This document shows, in pieces, positions 8,894 to 17,858 of a stretch of DNA of 64,000 nt; the stretch's first letter is position 1; the number at the start of each line of letters is the position of its first letter. A program made the translations under genes and the position numbers. Origin of the DNA: Hoyosella rhizosphaerae. Its GTDB lineage: Bacteria > Actinomycetota > Actinomycetes > Mycobacteriales > Mycobacteriaceae. The notes under the pieces are model-generated. The model made no database searches and was not told where the DNA came from. It worked only from the letters and a program-made list of their open reading frames with translations. The stretch covers positions 1,712,403 to 1,776,402 of the forward strand of contig NZ_BMJH01000001.1 of assembly GCF_014643175.1 (NCBI RefSeq), given 5' to 3'.

Positions 8894-8943
8894 GTAAACC
8901 TCCTGGGAATGGCGCGTCCCATTGATGAATAACGCCTGGTGGT

Positions 8944-9029
8944 GCTGACGAGGTCTGGCTTCCTGCCCACGAGGTGTAGCAGGTAACAGTGGCGCGACCG
9001 CCCCGGATTTTCACCGGGTTCCCGTCAGC
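8944..9029 (-). promoter_or_regulatory. Cobalamin riboswitch
   Basis: On the minus strand the leader has a closing P1 stem GCTGACG (9029-9023) pairing with CGTCAGC (8950-8944). Between them lie the B12-box elements: GGTGAAAATCCGGGGCGG, CGCCACTGT, and a GCAGGAAGCCAGAC segment near the 3' side. These match the conserved core of cobalamin riboswitches (Rfam RF00174). The core ends about 50 bases before cbtB, leaving room for an expression platform that could mask the AGGAGG site. Ligand type (adenosyl or aquo) cannot be decided by eye. Confidence 0.9.
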
Positions 9030-9067
9030 ATTTGAAGCATGTGCGCAGGGTGAGATTACCCCGGTAT

Positions 9068-10774
9068 TCAGTTACAAACAGCGCCGAAGGAAGCGGAACC
9101 AACGAGTTTGACGTATTTAGCGAGCACACCGCGCTCATAGCGTGGAGGCAGAGGCTCCCAATCCTGTTTGCGGCGTTCGAGTTCGGCTTCGTCCACCAGG
9201 AGGTCGAGTTGTCCGTTGGCGACATCGAGTCGAATCTGGTCGCCATCTTGAATGAACGCGATGGGGCCAGCGTCGACTGCTTCAGGCGCTATATGGCCCA
9301 CACAAAGCCCGGTTGTGCCACCCGAGAAGCGCCCATCGGTGATCAGAAGGACATCTTTGCCGAGGCCAGCGCCCTTAATTGCGCCGGTGATGGCGAGCAT
9401 TTCGCGCATTCCTGGACCGCCTTTAGGGCCTTCGTAGCGGATTACGACAACATCGCCAGCTGTGATCGTTCCATCTTCAAGGGCATCCATTGCGGGCCGT
9501 TCGCGATCAAAAACCCGAGCCGTTCCAGTGAAAACATCCGTGTCGAACCCAGCCGATTTCACGACTGCGCCTCCTGGCGCGAGGCTGCCGCGCAAGATGG
9601 TGATGCCGCCACTCGGATGAATTGGGTTTGCCAGGTATCGAAGAACCTTGCCATCGGGATCAGGGGGGTTGATACCCGCAAGGTTCTCTGCGACTGTTTT
9701 GCCGGTGACGGTGAGGCAGTCGCCGTGAAGTAGGCCCGCATCGAGCAGAGTCTTCATCACAACAGGGACGCCGCCGATTTTGTCGATGTCCGTCATCACG
9801 TACTGCCCAAAAGGTTTGACGTCTGCAAGGTGTGGCACCTTTTTGCCAACCCGCGCGAAGTCGTCGAGTGTGAGTTCGACCTGAGCTTCGTGTGCGATGG
9901 CAAGGATATGGAGCACCGCGTTGGTGGAACCGCCGAGCGCCATGACCACTGCGATGGCGTTTTCGAATGCCTCTTTTGTCATGATGTCTTTTGTTGTGAT
10001 TCCACGTTGCAGCATCGCTACCACGGCTTCACCGGAATGACGAGCAAAACCATCCCGGCGGCGATCTGTCGCTGGTGGAGCGGCGCTGCCCGGCAGCGAC
10101 ATACCCATCGCTTCGGCGGCGCTGGCCATGGTGTTGGCCGTATACATTCCGCCACATGCACCTTCACCAGGGCAGATAGCGCGTTCGATGGCATCGACGT
10201 CCTCGCGACTCATGAGACCGCGTGAACATGCACCAACGGCTTCAAAAGCGTCGATGATGGTGACTTCTTTTTCGGTTCCGTCAGAGAGCTTCACCCAACC
10301 CGGGAGGATTGACCCTGCGTACAGGAACACCGACGCAAGTTCGAGTCGAGCGGCAGCCATCAGCATGCCCGGCAGGGACTTGTCGCACCCAGCTAGCAGG
10401 ACAGATCCGTCGAGGCGTTCGGCGGACATGACGGTTTCAACACTGTCTGCGATCACTTCGCGGGACACGAGGGAAAAGTGCATCCCTTCGTGTCCCATCG
10501 AAATGCCGTCTGACACCGAGATAGTTCCAAACTCCATTGGGTATCCAGCAGCAGCGTGAACGCCATCCTTTACCGCCTTGGCGAGGCGATCAAGGGAAAG
10601 GTTGCATGGAGTAATTTCGTTCCATGACGAGGCCACACCAATTTGTGGTTTTGCGAAGTCGTCGTCGCCCATACCGATCGCGCGGAGCATTCCACGTGCG
10701 GCAGCGCGTTCGAGGCCGTCGGTGACGTCCCTACTCCGTGGTTTGATGTCGACTTTATCGTCACCTGGCGTCAT
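9068..10774 (-). CDS. ilvD: Dihydroxy-acid dehydratase
   Basis: About 568 residues, full length for IlvD. It dehydrates 2,3-dihydroxy-3-methyl acids to the 2-keto acids of valine and isoleucine synthesis. Fe-S and active-site signatures are visible: [37 protein letters not shown] (three cluster-region cysteines overall) and [12 protein letters not shown] near the C-terminus. Two adjacent ATGs exist at 10777 and 10774; the second has the better spacing (5 bases) from GAGGAG, so I use it. No ilvBNC genes are in view. It ends just beyond the riboswitch region of cbtB and is followed upstream by an unrelated SDR gene on the same strand. Confidence 0.95.
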   Translation of the reverse strand: MTPGDDKVDIKPRSRDVTDGLERAAARGMLRAIGMGDDDFAKPQIGVASSWNEITPCNLSLDRLAKAVKDGVHAAAGYPMEFGTISVSDGISMGHEGMHFSLVSREVIADSVETVMSAERLDGSVLLAGCDKSLPGMLMAAARLELASVFLYAGSILPGWVKLSDGTEKEVTIIDAFEAVGACSRGLMSREDVDAIERAICPGEGACGGMYTANTMASAAEAMGMSLPGSAAPPATDRRRDGFARHSGEAVVAMLQRGITTKDIMTKEAFENAIAVVMALGGSTNAVLHILAIAHEAQVELTLDDFARVGKKVPHLADVKPFGQYVMTDIDKIGGVPVVMKTLLDAGLLHGDCLTVTGKTVAENLAGINPPDPDGKVLRYLANPIHPSGGITILRGSLAPGGAVVKSAGFDTDVFTGTARVFDRERPAMDALEDGTITAGDVVVIRYEGPKGGPGMREMLAITGAIKGAGLGKDVLLITDGRFSGGTTGLCVGHIAPEAVDAGPIAFIQDGDQIRLDVANGQLDLLVDEAELERRKQDWEPLPPRYERGVLAKYVKLVGSASFGAVCN

Positions 10775-10864
10775 CATTACTCCTCAAAAACTGCTTAGAA
10801 AACTCGCTATGGGTGGGGCTATCAGCCATTGTTCGCTACCGGCGACAGGCCTGTGCAACAGGGT

Positions 10865-11632
10865 CTAGCGCGGGGCCATTCGGAGTGCGCCGTCCATGCG
10901 GATTGTTTCACCGTTGAGGTAGTCGTGTTCGACAATCATCTTGGCGAGCTGCGCAAATTCAGCTGGTAGTGCGAGGCGCTTGGGGAACGGCACACCTTCG
11001 CTGAGGCCCTTGCGGTACTCCTCCGTGACCCCGGCAAGCATGGGGGTGTCAACGATGCCGGGTGCGATTGTGTTCACGCGGATTCCGAACTGTGCTAGGT
11101 CGCGCGCAGCGGGAATGGTCATTCCGTGCACGCCGCCCTTGGATGCACTGTAGGCAATCTGCCCGATCTGACCTTCGAATGCAGCGACGGACGCGGTGTT
11201 GATAACGATGCCGCGTTGTCCGTGCTCGTCGACAGGGGCCGTGTCGGCCATTGCCTGAGCGGCAAGCCGCATCACGTTGAAGGAGCCGAGCAGGTTCACC
11301 GTGATGACGGTGCGGAACAGTTCAAGATCATGGGGACCATTCTTGGACAAGATGCGGCCCGCCCAGCCGACACCAGCGCAGTTGACGACAATGCGGAGGG
11401 GCTTGCCGCCACTCACTACGGTGTCGACGGCGCTCTGTACGTCGGTGTCGCTTGTGACATCAGTTGGGATCATGGTCACACCGGCGGGTGCGGAATCGCC
11501 CGCCCGCTCGATGGAACTAGCGAGGTCGAGGCCGTAAACTGTCGCACCACTTGCCTGGAGAAGTGTGGCTGTCGCGGCGCCTAACCCGGATGCTGCTCCG
11601 GTTACGATCGCTGCGCTTCCTGAGATGTCCAA
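10865..11632 (-). CDS. SDR oxidoreductase, 3-hydroxyacyl-CoA dehydrogenase type 2 (HSD10)-like
   Basis: 255 residues of a classical short-chain dehydrogenase. The NAD-binding turn TGAASGLG is at residues 11-18, NCAG in strand 4, catalytic Ser in NTASVAAFEG, and the YSASKGG Tyr/Lys pair near residue 160. The segment AFEGQIGQIAYSASKGGV and the ending GETIRMDGALRMAPR resemble the HSD17B10/3-hydroxy-2-methylbutyryl-CoA dehydrogenase subgroup, which acts in isoleucine and fatty-acid beta-oxidation. Its position 90 bp upstream of ilvD on the same strand is compatible with branched-chain metabolism, but the substrate is an inference. Confidence 0.82.
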   Translation of the reverse strand: MDISGSAAIVTGAASGLGAATATLLQASGATVYGLDLASSIERAGDSAPAGVTMIPTDVTSDTDVQSAVDTVVSGGKPLRIVVNCAGVGWAGRILSKNGPHDLELFRTVITVNLLGSFNVMRLAAQAMADTAPVDEHGQRGIVINTASVAAFEGQIGQIAYSASKGGVHGMTIPAARDLAQFGIRVNTIAPGIVDTPMLAGVTEEYRKGLSEGVPFPKRLALPAEFAQLAKMIVEHDYLNGETIRMDGALRMAPR

Positions 11633-11722
11633 TGCACGTACCTTTCCTCAACGGGTGCTCGCTACAAGTAAGCGAGATAGTGTGACTAACACTAGTCTTT
11701 TCGGTGAGGAAAACCGTGGTTT

Positions 11723-12247
11723 TTACGCGGCGAGCAGCATTGCCAGCACCGCGGTGTCAGGGTCTTCATTAGGGTCGATACCGACTTTGCTCACGAGATT
11801 TGTCACGGTTCCATCGAGGTCGGCTTCCACCCAGGACGCTCGATGGTCGAGGCCAAGGTGCGGGATCCCTGGCAGTAGAAGACAACCAGATGCGGCTGAT
11901 GCGCACTCTGGAAGAGTGGGTCGTGTTTCGGACGGAGGATGCAACATCAACAGCGCTGGAGGGCACTCATTAGCGAAAGCGCCAGGGTTGAGAGCTTCGT
12001 CACCAAGAATCGTTCCGGCCGCAAGTAGTAAACCAACAGCGTTGGGGACAAGGCTGTTCGGGTGGTCTTCACGCGCATCAAACACTGTCGTGGTGGGGAG
12101 TAGGCCGGGAAGGGAAGCGATGCGAACCGCAAGAATAAGGAGTTGCGCCCACTCTGTGGTGGATTCGGGCCACCGGCCACTCAACATAAAGCCACGTAGT
12201 GTGCCATTCTGCTCAAATGGAGATAGTTCAACTGATTCGCGGTACAT
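11723..12247 (-). CDS. Unrecognised protein of 174 residues
   Basis: I do not recognise this protein. ATG 12247 follows a very strong AGGAGGT site at 5 bases, and codon use resembles the neighbours, so the gene is probably real. It has no signal peptide or clear membrane helix. The middle is hydrophobic and Leu/Pro-rich (SLVPNAVGLLLAAGTILG, ALLMLHPPSETRPTLPECA), and the end is acidic, closing in DTAVLAMLLAA. Four cysteines occur, three within about 35 residues. It sits alone between the SDR gene (same strand, 90 bp away) and mgtE (divergent, 206 bp). Confidence 0.6.
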   Translation of the reverse strand: MYRESVELSPFEQNGTLRGFMLSGRWPESTTEWAQLLILAVRIASLPGLLPTTTVFDAREDHPNSLVPNAVGLLLAAGTILGDEALNPGAFANECPPALLMLHPPSETRPTLPECASAASGCLLLPGIPHLGLDHRASWVEADLDGTVTNLVSKVGIDPNEDPDTAVLAMLLAA

Positions 12248-12453
12248 CGTGACCTCCTGTCACGCGAACACGGCCTATCATGCGGATTGGCGTTAGACCC
12301 GTGTTTAGGACTATGAACAATTATCGCGCTAGCACACAAGATCAGTCGAGTGCCAGAGCGTTTGCCTGCAGTACACAGAGTGGACACGTGACGGTGTCAG
12401 AGTGTGAATAATCGTTGGGGGCAGATGTCCGCAATCGCAGAGAGGGGAGTCGT

Positions 12454-13821
12454 GTGATCACTGAGGATCTTGACACGGCAATTACTGGGTGGCCCGACCG
12501 TCTGCGTGAAGGTGACTTAGCGGCGGTTGGTCGCGAAGCGGCCGACATGGCTTTGCCAGATTTGGTGTGGGTGCTCGAACGTTTGCGCGTTCGAGATCGA
12601 GCGATCGTGTTCCGACTCCTCCCCAAGGGCTTAGCCCACGAAGTTTTTGAACGATTCGATGAGGGCTTGCGCGCCGAGTTGTTCACCAGTTTGCGCGACG
12701 ACCAAGTGGTAATGCTGTTCGGTGACCTAGACCCGGACGATCGCGTGCACCTCATGGACGAACTCCCTGCGAGTGTCGCCAAAAAACTGTTGCAGGGTTT
12801 GTCTAAGCATGAGCGCGAACTCACTGCGCCGATCCTCGGATACGAGCGCGGCTCTATTGGTCGTCGCATGAGCACCGAGTATGTTCGGGTGCTTGATTCG
12901 CAAACTGTGCTTGAAGCGTTGACGCAGGTTCGCCACCGAGGGCGCGATGCGGAAACTATTTACACAGTGCCAGTGACGGACTCGGCAAAAGCCCTTGTCG
13001 GTGTCGTGAGCTTGCGGGATTTGATGCTGGCGGACACAGGTAAACCCGTTGGTCAAATCATGAACGAGGCGATCAGTGTTTACGCCAGCGAGGATGCCGA
13101 GGATGCGGCACGTCGCTGTCTCGACTCTCAGGTACTCGCGCTTCCTGTGGTGGATAAAGAAGAGCGGCTGGTCGGAATTCTTACCGTCGATGACGCGGTC
13201 CGCATTATTCGGCAGGCGGAAGAAGAGGATGCCGCCCGTGCAGGTGCGGTGGAGCCACTTGGGCGACCGTATTTGTCGACACCTGTGCGTTCCCTTGTAC
13301 GTTCGCGTGTGGTGTGGCTGTTGTTGCTCGCGGTTTCCGCTGTAGCGACTGTGGGCGTGCTTGACCACTTTGAAGATGACCTCGCAACTGTGGTGACCCT
13401 TGCGGTATTCATTCCGTTGATTATCGGTACGGGGGGTAACACCGGGTCGCAGGCGGCGGTGACGATTACGCGTGCAGTGGCGCTCGGCGACGTTCGTCCT
13501 CGCGACGTGGGAATTGTGCTGTTACGGGAAATCCGAACTGGAGCTGCGCTTGGAGCGTTGCTTGGTGCGCTTGCGCTCGCCGCGATTTCCACGGTGGCGT
13601 TCTTCTTCGACGGCTACACTGCAGAGTTGGGTGTAGTGGTGGCGGCGTCGATGCTTGCGATTTGTACGTTGGCCGCATCGGTCGGTGGCGTTATCCCGTT
13701 GTTCGCGAAGGCCGTCAAAATTGACCCGGCTGTGATGTCGACTCCGTTTATTGCAACCTTCGTTGACGCAACAGGGCTCATCATCTATTTCTTGATCGCC
13801 AAGGTCGTGCTGGGGATTTAA
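12454..13821 (+). CDS. mgtE: Magnesium transporter MgtE
   Basis: 455 residues from GTG 12454, chosen because GGGGAG lies just upstream; the frame could extend to 12415 without a ribosome-binding site. The domain order is that of MgtE: an N-terminal superhelical domain (residues 1-120, with LPKGLAHEVFERFD), two CBS domains (about 125-245), a connecting helix, and five membrane helices. The pore signature PLIIGTGGNTGSQAAV and the later VDATGLIIYFLIAK are intact. MgtE is a Mg2+-gated Mg2+ channel. No M-box riboswitch is evident in the 206-bp gap upstream. Followed by a gene remnant. Confidence 0.92.
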   Translation: MITEDLDTAITGWPDRLREGDLAAVGREAADMALPDLVWVLERLRVRDRAIVFRLLPKGLAHEVFERFDEGLRAELFTSLRDDQVVMLFGDLDPDDRVHLMDELPASVAKKLLQGLSKHERELTAPILGYERGSIGRRMSTEYVRVLDSQTVLEALTQVRHRGRDAETIYTVPVTDSAKALVGVVSLRDLMLADTGKPVGQIMNEAISVYASEDAEDAARRCLDSQVLALPVVDKEERLVGILTVDDAVRIIRQAEEEDAARAGAVEPLGRPYLSTPVRSLVRSRVVWLLLLAVSAVATVGVLDHFEDDLATVVTLAVFIPLIIGTGGNTGSQAAVTITRAVALGDVRPRDVGIVLLREIRTGAALGALLGALALAAISTVAFFFDGYTAELGVVVAASMLAICTLAASVGGVIPLFAKAVKIDPAVMSTPFIATFVDATGLIIYFLIAKVVLGI

Positions 13822-13864
13822 CGGTGGTGTTCGGTGCCACCAATCCCGTCTAGTAGGCATTTCA

Positions 13865-14143
13865 ATGCGAAGGCGGCAGCCTGGGACGTTTGACCGGCGT
13901 GAACTAGTTCGCCAGATCGGAACTGCACTCGGCCGAGACATTCCGTTCATCGAAGTGTCCCGCGAGGAAGCGATCGAGCAACTTACTCCAGCGATGGGAG
14001 ACCAAGCGGAATGGTACGTCGACATTGATGCCGAAATGGTCGAGTCGCCCCAGCAGGCCAACCGCATCGTGGAAGAGCTCACGGGACGTCCCGCGACAAC
14101 ATTCGCTGAGTGGGCGCTCCGGAATGCCCACCGTTTCACATGA
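13865..14143 (+). pseudogene. C-terminal remnant of an NAD(P)-binding NmrA/SDRa-type oxidoreductase
   Basis: The 92-residue frame (IGTALGRDIPFIEVSREEAIEQL ... VEELTGRPATTFAEWALRNAHRF, in part) matches only the C-terminal third of atypical SDR/NmrA-like dehydrogenases of about 280 residues. The Rossmann half is absent. There is no ribosome-binding site before ATG 13865. Just upstream, at 13822-13851 in another frame, the bases read TVVFGATNPV and then two stops, which resembles the first strand and turn of such proteins (VFGATG-V). That pattern suggests an internal deletion that joined the two ends and shifted frame. A short functional protein cannot be excluded. Confidence 0.55.
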
Positions 14144-14177
14144 AGGAGTATTCAAGTGGGGGGTCCGGGGGGGTGCG

Positions 14178-14702
14178 TCATTCGTCGACGGCCACCTGAC
14201 TGTCAAAGTGCTCCCGCTGCGCCGGGTAATAGTCGGCGAAATTCGGCTGGGGGGTTCCCTCGCGGGCGGAAACCAGCATGTCGAGGTAGTACTCCCAACC
14301 TGCTCCAATATCCCCGAGATTGATGCCCGGGTCGATCCGGTGGGCCAAGGCGAGGGTAGTGAAGCCGGTCGTCTCGGTTAGCGTGAGGCTGACATGCCAG
14401 GCGGCCGATTCGTCCGCTCCGGCGAGCAGCGCGAGATCGAGCCTGTGTGGGGCCTCGCAGAACTCAATTCGTGCATCGCACCAAGGCTGGCCGTCCTCGA
14501 ACAGCATGTGCACGCTGATGGACGAACCTGCTGTCGGGTTATCCCCGCTGGTTGTCCTCCATGGGCCATACCACTGGGCGGTTTTTTCACTGTCGGTGAT
14601 GCTCGACCACACGTCGTGGATCGAAGCTGGAAACGTCCGCTTGATGACGAGATCGGTGCGGTGGGCTGACCGCACTAGCCGCCCAGTAGGGGTAGGTGCC
14701 AT
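14178..14702 (-). CDS. SRPBCC (AHSA1-like) ligand-binding-fold protein
   Basis: 174 residues from ATG 14702, which has GGAGGA 8 bases upstream; the longer frame lacks a site. The region VIKRTFPASIHDVWSSITDSEKTAQWYGPW is the opening helix-strand and WxG turn of activator-of-Hsp90-ATPase-1-like START-fold proteins, followed by ISVHMLFEDGQ and TTLALAHRIDPG. Such proteins bind small hydrophobic ligands or act as accessory factors; no catalytic motif is visible. It is divergent from the ABC exporter operon, sharing the 151-bp gap that holds the palindromes, so both could be under one regulator. Confidence 0.7.
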   Translation of the reverse strand: MAPTPTGRLVRSAHRTDLVIKRTFPASIHDVWSSITDSEKTAQWYGPWRTTSGDNPTAGSSISVHMLFEDGQPWCDARIEFCEAPHRLDLALLAGADESAAWHVSLTLTETTGFTTLALAHRIDPGINLGDIGAGWEYYLDMLVSAREGTPQPNFADYYPAQREHFDSQVAVDE

Positions 14703-14783
14703 ATCGGTGTCCTCCATCGGAATTAACGCGTCTAACCCGGTATACCTCGATCTGGTCAAGGCTATTCATGAAATGTGAGGACT

Positions 14784-14835
14784 ATACTACTTCTCATACT
14801 TGAGATAGTATGTGTGCTATCTAAGTGAGTACTCA
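14784..14835. promoter_or_regulatory. Nested palindromes, probable operator of the ABC exporter operon
   Basis: Two palindromic elements lie just upstream of the ABC gene. The first, 14784-14811, has outer arms ATACTA/TAGTAT and inner arms CTCA/TGAG around TACT. The second, 14826-14835, is the perfect 10-mer TGAGTACTCA. Both share TGAG/CTCA half-sites, which points to a single dimeric repressor binding twice. The HTH protein encoded as the third gene of the operon is the obvious candidate, although GntR-type regulators also like such sites. Confidence 0.5.
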
Positions 14836-14853
14836 AACTATGGGAGGGGCTCC

Positions 14854-15798
14854 ATGGCAGATCCAGTGCCCGAGCGCACGCCAGTCATAGAGGTCCGCGA
14901 TCTGCGGATGCGGTACGGGACAGTTGATGTGCTTGACGGCGTGACGTTCTCAGCTCACCGGGGAGAAGTCCTCGTGCTTTTGGGCCCCAACGGAGCAGGT
15001 AAGACGACCACAATCGAAATCCTCGAGGGTTTCCGCGTCCGGTCAGCAGGCGACGCAACCGTTCTTGGGATCGACCCCGCGGTAGGTAATGAGGACTGGC
15101 GGGCGCGTACGGGCGTCGTGCTGCAATCGTGGCGCGACCACTCGCGATGGAGAGTCCGCGCTCTACTGGAGAATCTCGGACGCTTCTACGAGCCCTACGC
15201 TACCGCCGACAAAACCCGCCCCTACCAAGTTGATGAACTCCTTGAAATGGTCGGGCTAACCGCGCATGCGAGCAAGAAAATCGGCACGCTTTCCGGTGGT
15301 CAGCGGCGTCGCCTCGATGTCGCGATTGGCATCGTAGGACGGCCCGAAGTGCTCTTTCTCGACGAGCCAACCGCAGGCTTTGACCCGCAGGCCCGCCGCG
15401 AATTCCATGAGCTCATCCACCGGCTCACCGACTTCGAAGACACTACGATTCTGCTCACCACCCACGACCTTGCCGAAGCAGAGAAGCTTGCAGACCGGGT
15501 TCTCATCCTCGCCGGTGGAAAAATCGTGGCAGACGGGACACCCGAACAGCTCGCTCGATCCGTCGCAGGAAAGGCAGAGATTCGGTGGACACGCCGCGGC
15601 GACCACTTCGTACACGCCACATCGGAACCCACCCGCTTTGCGCGTGAGCTCTTCGACCAATGGGGCGACGAAATCGAAGACCTCGAAATTCGGCGCACAA
15701 ACCTCGAAGACACGTACCTGACAATGGTCCAGAAACACGAATCTGGCGCACCAGCTGCACAAACTGACTTCGCGCAGATCGCTCAGGAGACATCATGA
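14854..15798 (+). CDS. ABC transporter ATP-binding protein (ABC-2 exporter type)
   Basis: 314 residues from ATG 14854 with GGGAGGGG 4-5 bases upstream; the frame extends to 14812 through the operator region and is rejected there. Walker A GPNGAGKTT, Q-loop in VVLQSWRDHS, signature LSGGQRRRLDV, Walker B VLFLDEPTAGFDP and switch His in LTTHD are all intact. The C-terminal about 80 residues form the accessory domain common in DrrA/CcmA-like drug and lipid exporters. The next gene, a permease, starts inside the stop codon (ATGA overlap). The exported substrate is unknown. Confidence 0.9.
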   Translation: MADPVPERTPVIEVRDLRMRYGTVDVLDGVTFSAHRGEVLVLLGPNGAGKTTTIEILEGFRVRSAGDATVLGIDPAVGNEDWRARTGVVLQSWRDHSRWRVRALLENLGRFYEPYATADKTRPYQVDELLEMVGLTAHASKKIGTLSGGQRRRLDVAIGIVGRPEVLFLDEPTAGFDPQARREFHELIHRLTDFEDTTILLTTHDLAEAEKLADRVLILAGGKIVADGTPEQLARSVAGKAEIRWTRRGDHFVHATSEPTRFARELFDQWGDEIEDLEIRRTNLEDTYLTMVQKHESGAPAAQTDFAQIAQETS

Positions 15799-16649
15799 AC
15801 CCGCACCTCCACGCAGTACGAGCAGGCTTAGGTCGTGGCTGGATCGAGTTTCTCAACAGCCTCCGAAGCCCACAAGATTTGGGCTACTACCTGTTTTTCG
15901 GATCGGGCGTGCTCATCTACCTGCTCTTCAACCGCAACACCACAGTTGAGGGCACTGAACTGCTTTATCCCGCAGTCGCGCTACCGGGCATCTTGGGCGC
16001 GCTCATAGCCTTCGGTGCATACATCGGCCCCATGTACGCGCTCGCAGTCGAACGGGAAGACGGCACCCTGCTGCGCGCCAAAGCGACCCCACACGGCATG
16101 ACCGGGTACGTGAGCGGTCAGGTGCTTTTCCAGTCTGCCAGCGCACTACCTATGCTTGCGATCCTCATAATTCCAGGGCTCTTCCTGTTCGACGGGTTCG
16201 CCGCACAGGGTTTGGGCTCCTGGCTGGCCGTCCTCGGTCTCATCGTGCTTGGTCTGCTCGCAGTGCTGCCAATCGGCATCGTCGTCGGATCCTTGATTAA
16301 GAGTCCAAACAAGATCGGCACCTGGGGCATGCTTCCCATGATCATCATGTTTGGTATCTCCGGGATCTTTTTCCCACTCCAGGCCTTATGGGGTTGGGTA
16401 CAGGTCGTCGCGCAATTTCTGCCCATGTACTGGCTTGGGCTAGGTATGCGCTCGGCCCTGCTTCCTGGTGACGCTGTCGCTCTTGAGATCGGCGAATCGT
16501 GGCGCACACTCGAAATGATTGGTGTGCTCGGCGCCTGGGCTATTGTCGGCCTGTTGCTAACCCCAATTGTTCTGCGCCGAGTAGCACGGAGACAATCAGG
16601 GTCAGCCGTAGAGGCCGGAAAACAGCGCGCAATGCAGATGTATCAGTAA
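15795..16649 (+). CDS. ABC-2 type permease
   Basis: 284 residues with six predicted helices. The family landmarks are ERLDGTLLRAKATP-like text here as EREDGTLLRAKATPHGMTGY, and the conserved SGIFFPLQALWGWVQVVAQFLPMYWLG near residues 195-220, which is the ABC-2 signature. It forms the membrane channel of the exporter with the ATPase encoded immediately upstream; a 4-base ATGA overlap couples their translation. An HTH gene follows after 19 bases. Drug, antibiotic or lipid export is typical of this arrangement; no substrate clue is present. Confidence 0.88.
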   Translation: MNPHLHAVRAGLGRGWIEFLNSLRSPQDLGYYLFFGSGVLIYLLFNRNTTVEGTELLYPAVALPGILGALIAFGAYIGPMYALAVEREDGTLLRAKATPHGMTGYVSGQVLFQSASALPMLAILIIPGLFLFDGFAAQGLGSWLAVLGLIVLGLLAVLPIGIVVGSLIKSPNKIGTWGMLPMIIMFGISGIFFPLQALWGWVQVVAQFLPMYWLGLGMRSALLPGDAVALEIGESWRTLEMIGVLGAWAIVGLLLTPIVLRRVARRQSGSAVEAGKQRAMQMYQ

Positions 16650-16668
16650 GGGGCAGACGATTACCGCC

Positions 16669-16893
16669 GTGAGTGACACCATCTACAACCGCATTGCCGT
16701 ACTCCGTGTGGAGCGGGGCATCTCCCGGCGCGACCTCTCCGAAGCGCTGGGCGTGCACTACCAGACCATCGGGTATCTCGAGCGCGGCGAGTACAGCCCG
16801 AGTCTGCATTTAGCCCTCCGCATCGCGAAGTTCTTTGACGTCCCAGTGGAGGTCGTTTTTTCCACGGAGCCGTTCCAGCGGATCGGGCAATAA
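16669..16893 (+). CDS. Small XRE/YozG-type HTH transcriptional regulator
   Basis: 74 residues from GTG 16669, with AAGGGG about 13 bases upstream. The whole protein is one Cro/C1-type HTH (RIAVLRVERGISRRDLSEALGVH, then YQTIGYLERGEYSPSLHLALRIAKFFDVPVEVVF). Short regulators of this YozG-like group usually control the ABC-2 transporter genes beside them. It is the third gene of the ABC operon and ends ahead of a strong terminator. It probably binds the palindromes at 14784-14835; direct proof is lacking. Confidence 0.85.
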   Translation: MSDTIYNRIAVLRVERGISRRDLSEALGVHYQTIGYLERGEYSPSLHLALRIAKFFDVPVEVVFSTEPFQRIGQ

Positions 16894-16922
16894 TCGAACT
16901 GGCAGTAGGCGTATCACGCGAA

Positions 16923-16959
16923 AATGCCCCGGAGTCTGCGAGAGCAGAGCCGGGGCATT
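16923..16959. terminator. Bidirectional terminator hairpin
   Basis: Arms AATGCCCCGG (16923-16932) and CCGGGGCATT (16950-16959) enclose a second perfect stem TCTGC-GAGA-GCAGA. It ends the ABC/HTH operon on one side and sodA on the other. Confidence 0.85.
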
Positions 16960-16972
16960 GCGCGTATGGAGG

Positions 16973-17602
16973 TCAGGCGGGGACGATAAGCCCGTTGCCT
17001 GCGGAGCGTGCGCGGTCGAAGCGTGCGGCAACATCGTTCCAGTTGACGATGTTCCAGAAAGCGTTGACGTAGTCACCCTTGACGTTCTTGTACTGCAGGT
17101 AGAAGGCGTGCTCCCACATGTCAAGCATGAGCAGTGGCACTAGGCCGATAGGGATGTTGCCCTGCTGGTCGTACAACTGCACGATGAGTGGGCGCTGGCC
17201 AATGGTGTCGTACGCAAGGATGGACCAGCCGGAGCCCTGAATGGCGTTGGCATTGGCGTTGAAATGCGCGCGGAATTTATCAAACGAGCCGAAGTACTCG
17301 TCGATCGCAGCGGCTAGTTCACCTTCTGGCTTGTCGCCACCGTCTGGTGACAGGTTGTTCCAGAAGACGCTGTGGTTGGTGTGGCCGCCTAGGTGGAACG
17401 CAAGGTTCTTTTCGTGCAGGTTGACGACTGGGGCGAGAGCGTCACTGTCGCGGAGTTCCGCGAGTTTTTCCAGCGCTGTGTTTGCGCCGGTGACGTAGGC
17501 CTGATGGTGCTTTGAGTGGTGCAGCTCCATGATCTGGGCCGAAATGTGGGGCTCAAGTGCGGAGTAGTCGTAAGGCAGTTCGGGAAGCGTATAGACAGCC
17601 AC
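16973..17602 (-). CDS. sodA: Superoxide dismutase, Mn/Fe family
   Basis: 209 residues from GTG 17602 ([18 protein letters not shown]), which has AAGGA 5 bases upstream; an ATG two codons earlier overlaps that site. The metal ligands are His28 in LHHSKHH, His in [11 protein letters not shown] (near 76), and Asp/His in [15 protein letters not shown] (near 160 and 164). The GGHTNH and YDQQGNIP surroundings match corynebacterial Mn-type enzymes more than the mycobacterial Fe type, but metal choice is uncertain. No signal peptide. The gene detoxifies superoxide in the cytosol, and the neighbouring divergent msrA adds a second oxidative-damage function. Confidence 0.93.
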   Translation of the reverse strand: MAVYTLPELPYDYSALEPHISAQIMELHHSKHHQAYVTGANTALEKLAELRDSDALAPVVNLHEKNLAFHLGGHTNHSVFWNNLSPDGGDKPEGELAAAIDEYFGSFDKFRAHFNANANAIQGSGWSILAYDTIGQRPLIVQLYDQQGNIPIGLVPLLMLDMWEHAFYLQYKNVKGDYVNAFWNIVNWNDVAARFDRARSAGNGLIVPA

Positions 17603-17628
17603 GAGCATCCTTTCCTAGATGGACTTAG

Positions 17629-17646
17629 GCTTGCCGGTGGGCAAGC
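17629..17646 (-). promoter_or_regulatory. Leader hairpin in the sodA 5' region
   Basis: GCTTGCC (17629-17635), loop GGTG, GGCAAGC (17640-17646): a perfect 7-bp stem 27-44 bases before the sodA start. It is outside the coding region and could stabilise the mRNA or be an operator. The remaining gap up to msrA is AT-richer and should contain both promoters, but I cannot fix their boxes. Confidence 0.35.
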
Positions 17647-17858
17647 TCAGCCTGAGGTGCGGACAAAATTTTCACTACAGCCCCAACTCTTATGCATGGG
17701 GCTACTTTCTGCAACAACTTCGCGCTGAGCGAATTCCACAATTTATTGAGTTCGAATAGACGAAATTAAATCTTCTGCTCATCTAAATGTTCTACCTTGG
17801 GGAAATCTCGCGTTCTGGTCAGCGGCAGGTATTCGACTTTCCGCGTAGCATTTTCGGT

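Noticed and set aside
12248..12453. M-box magnesium riboswitch before mgtE
   Set aside because: No conserved M-box helices could be recognised in the 206-bp gap; a covariance search would be needed to be certain.
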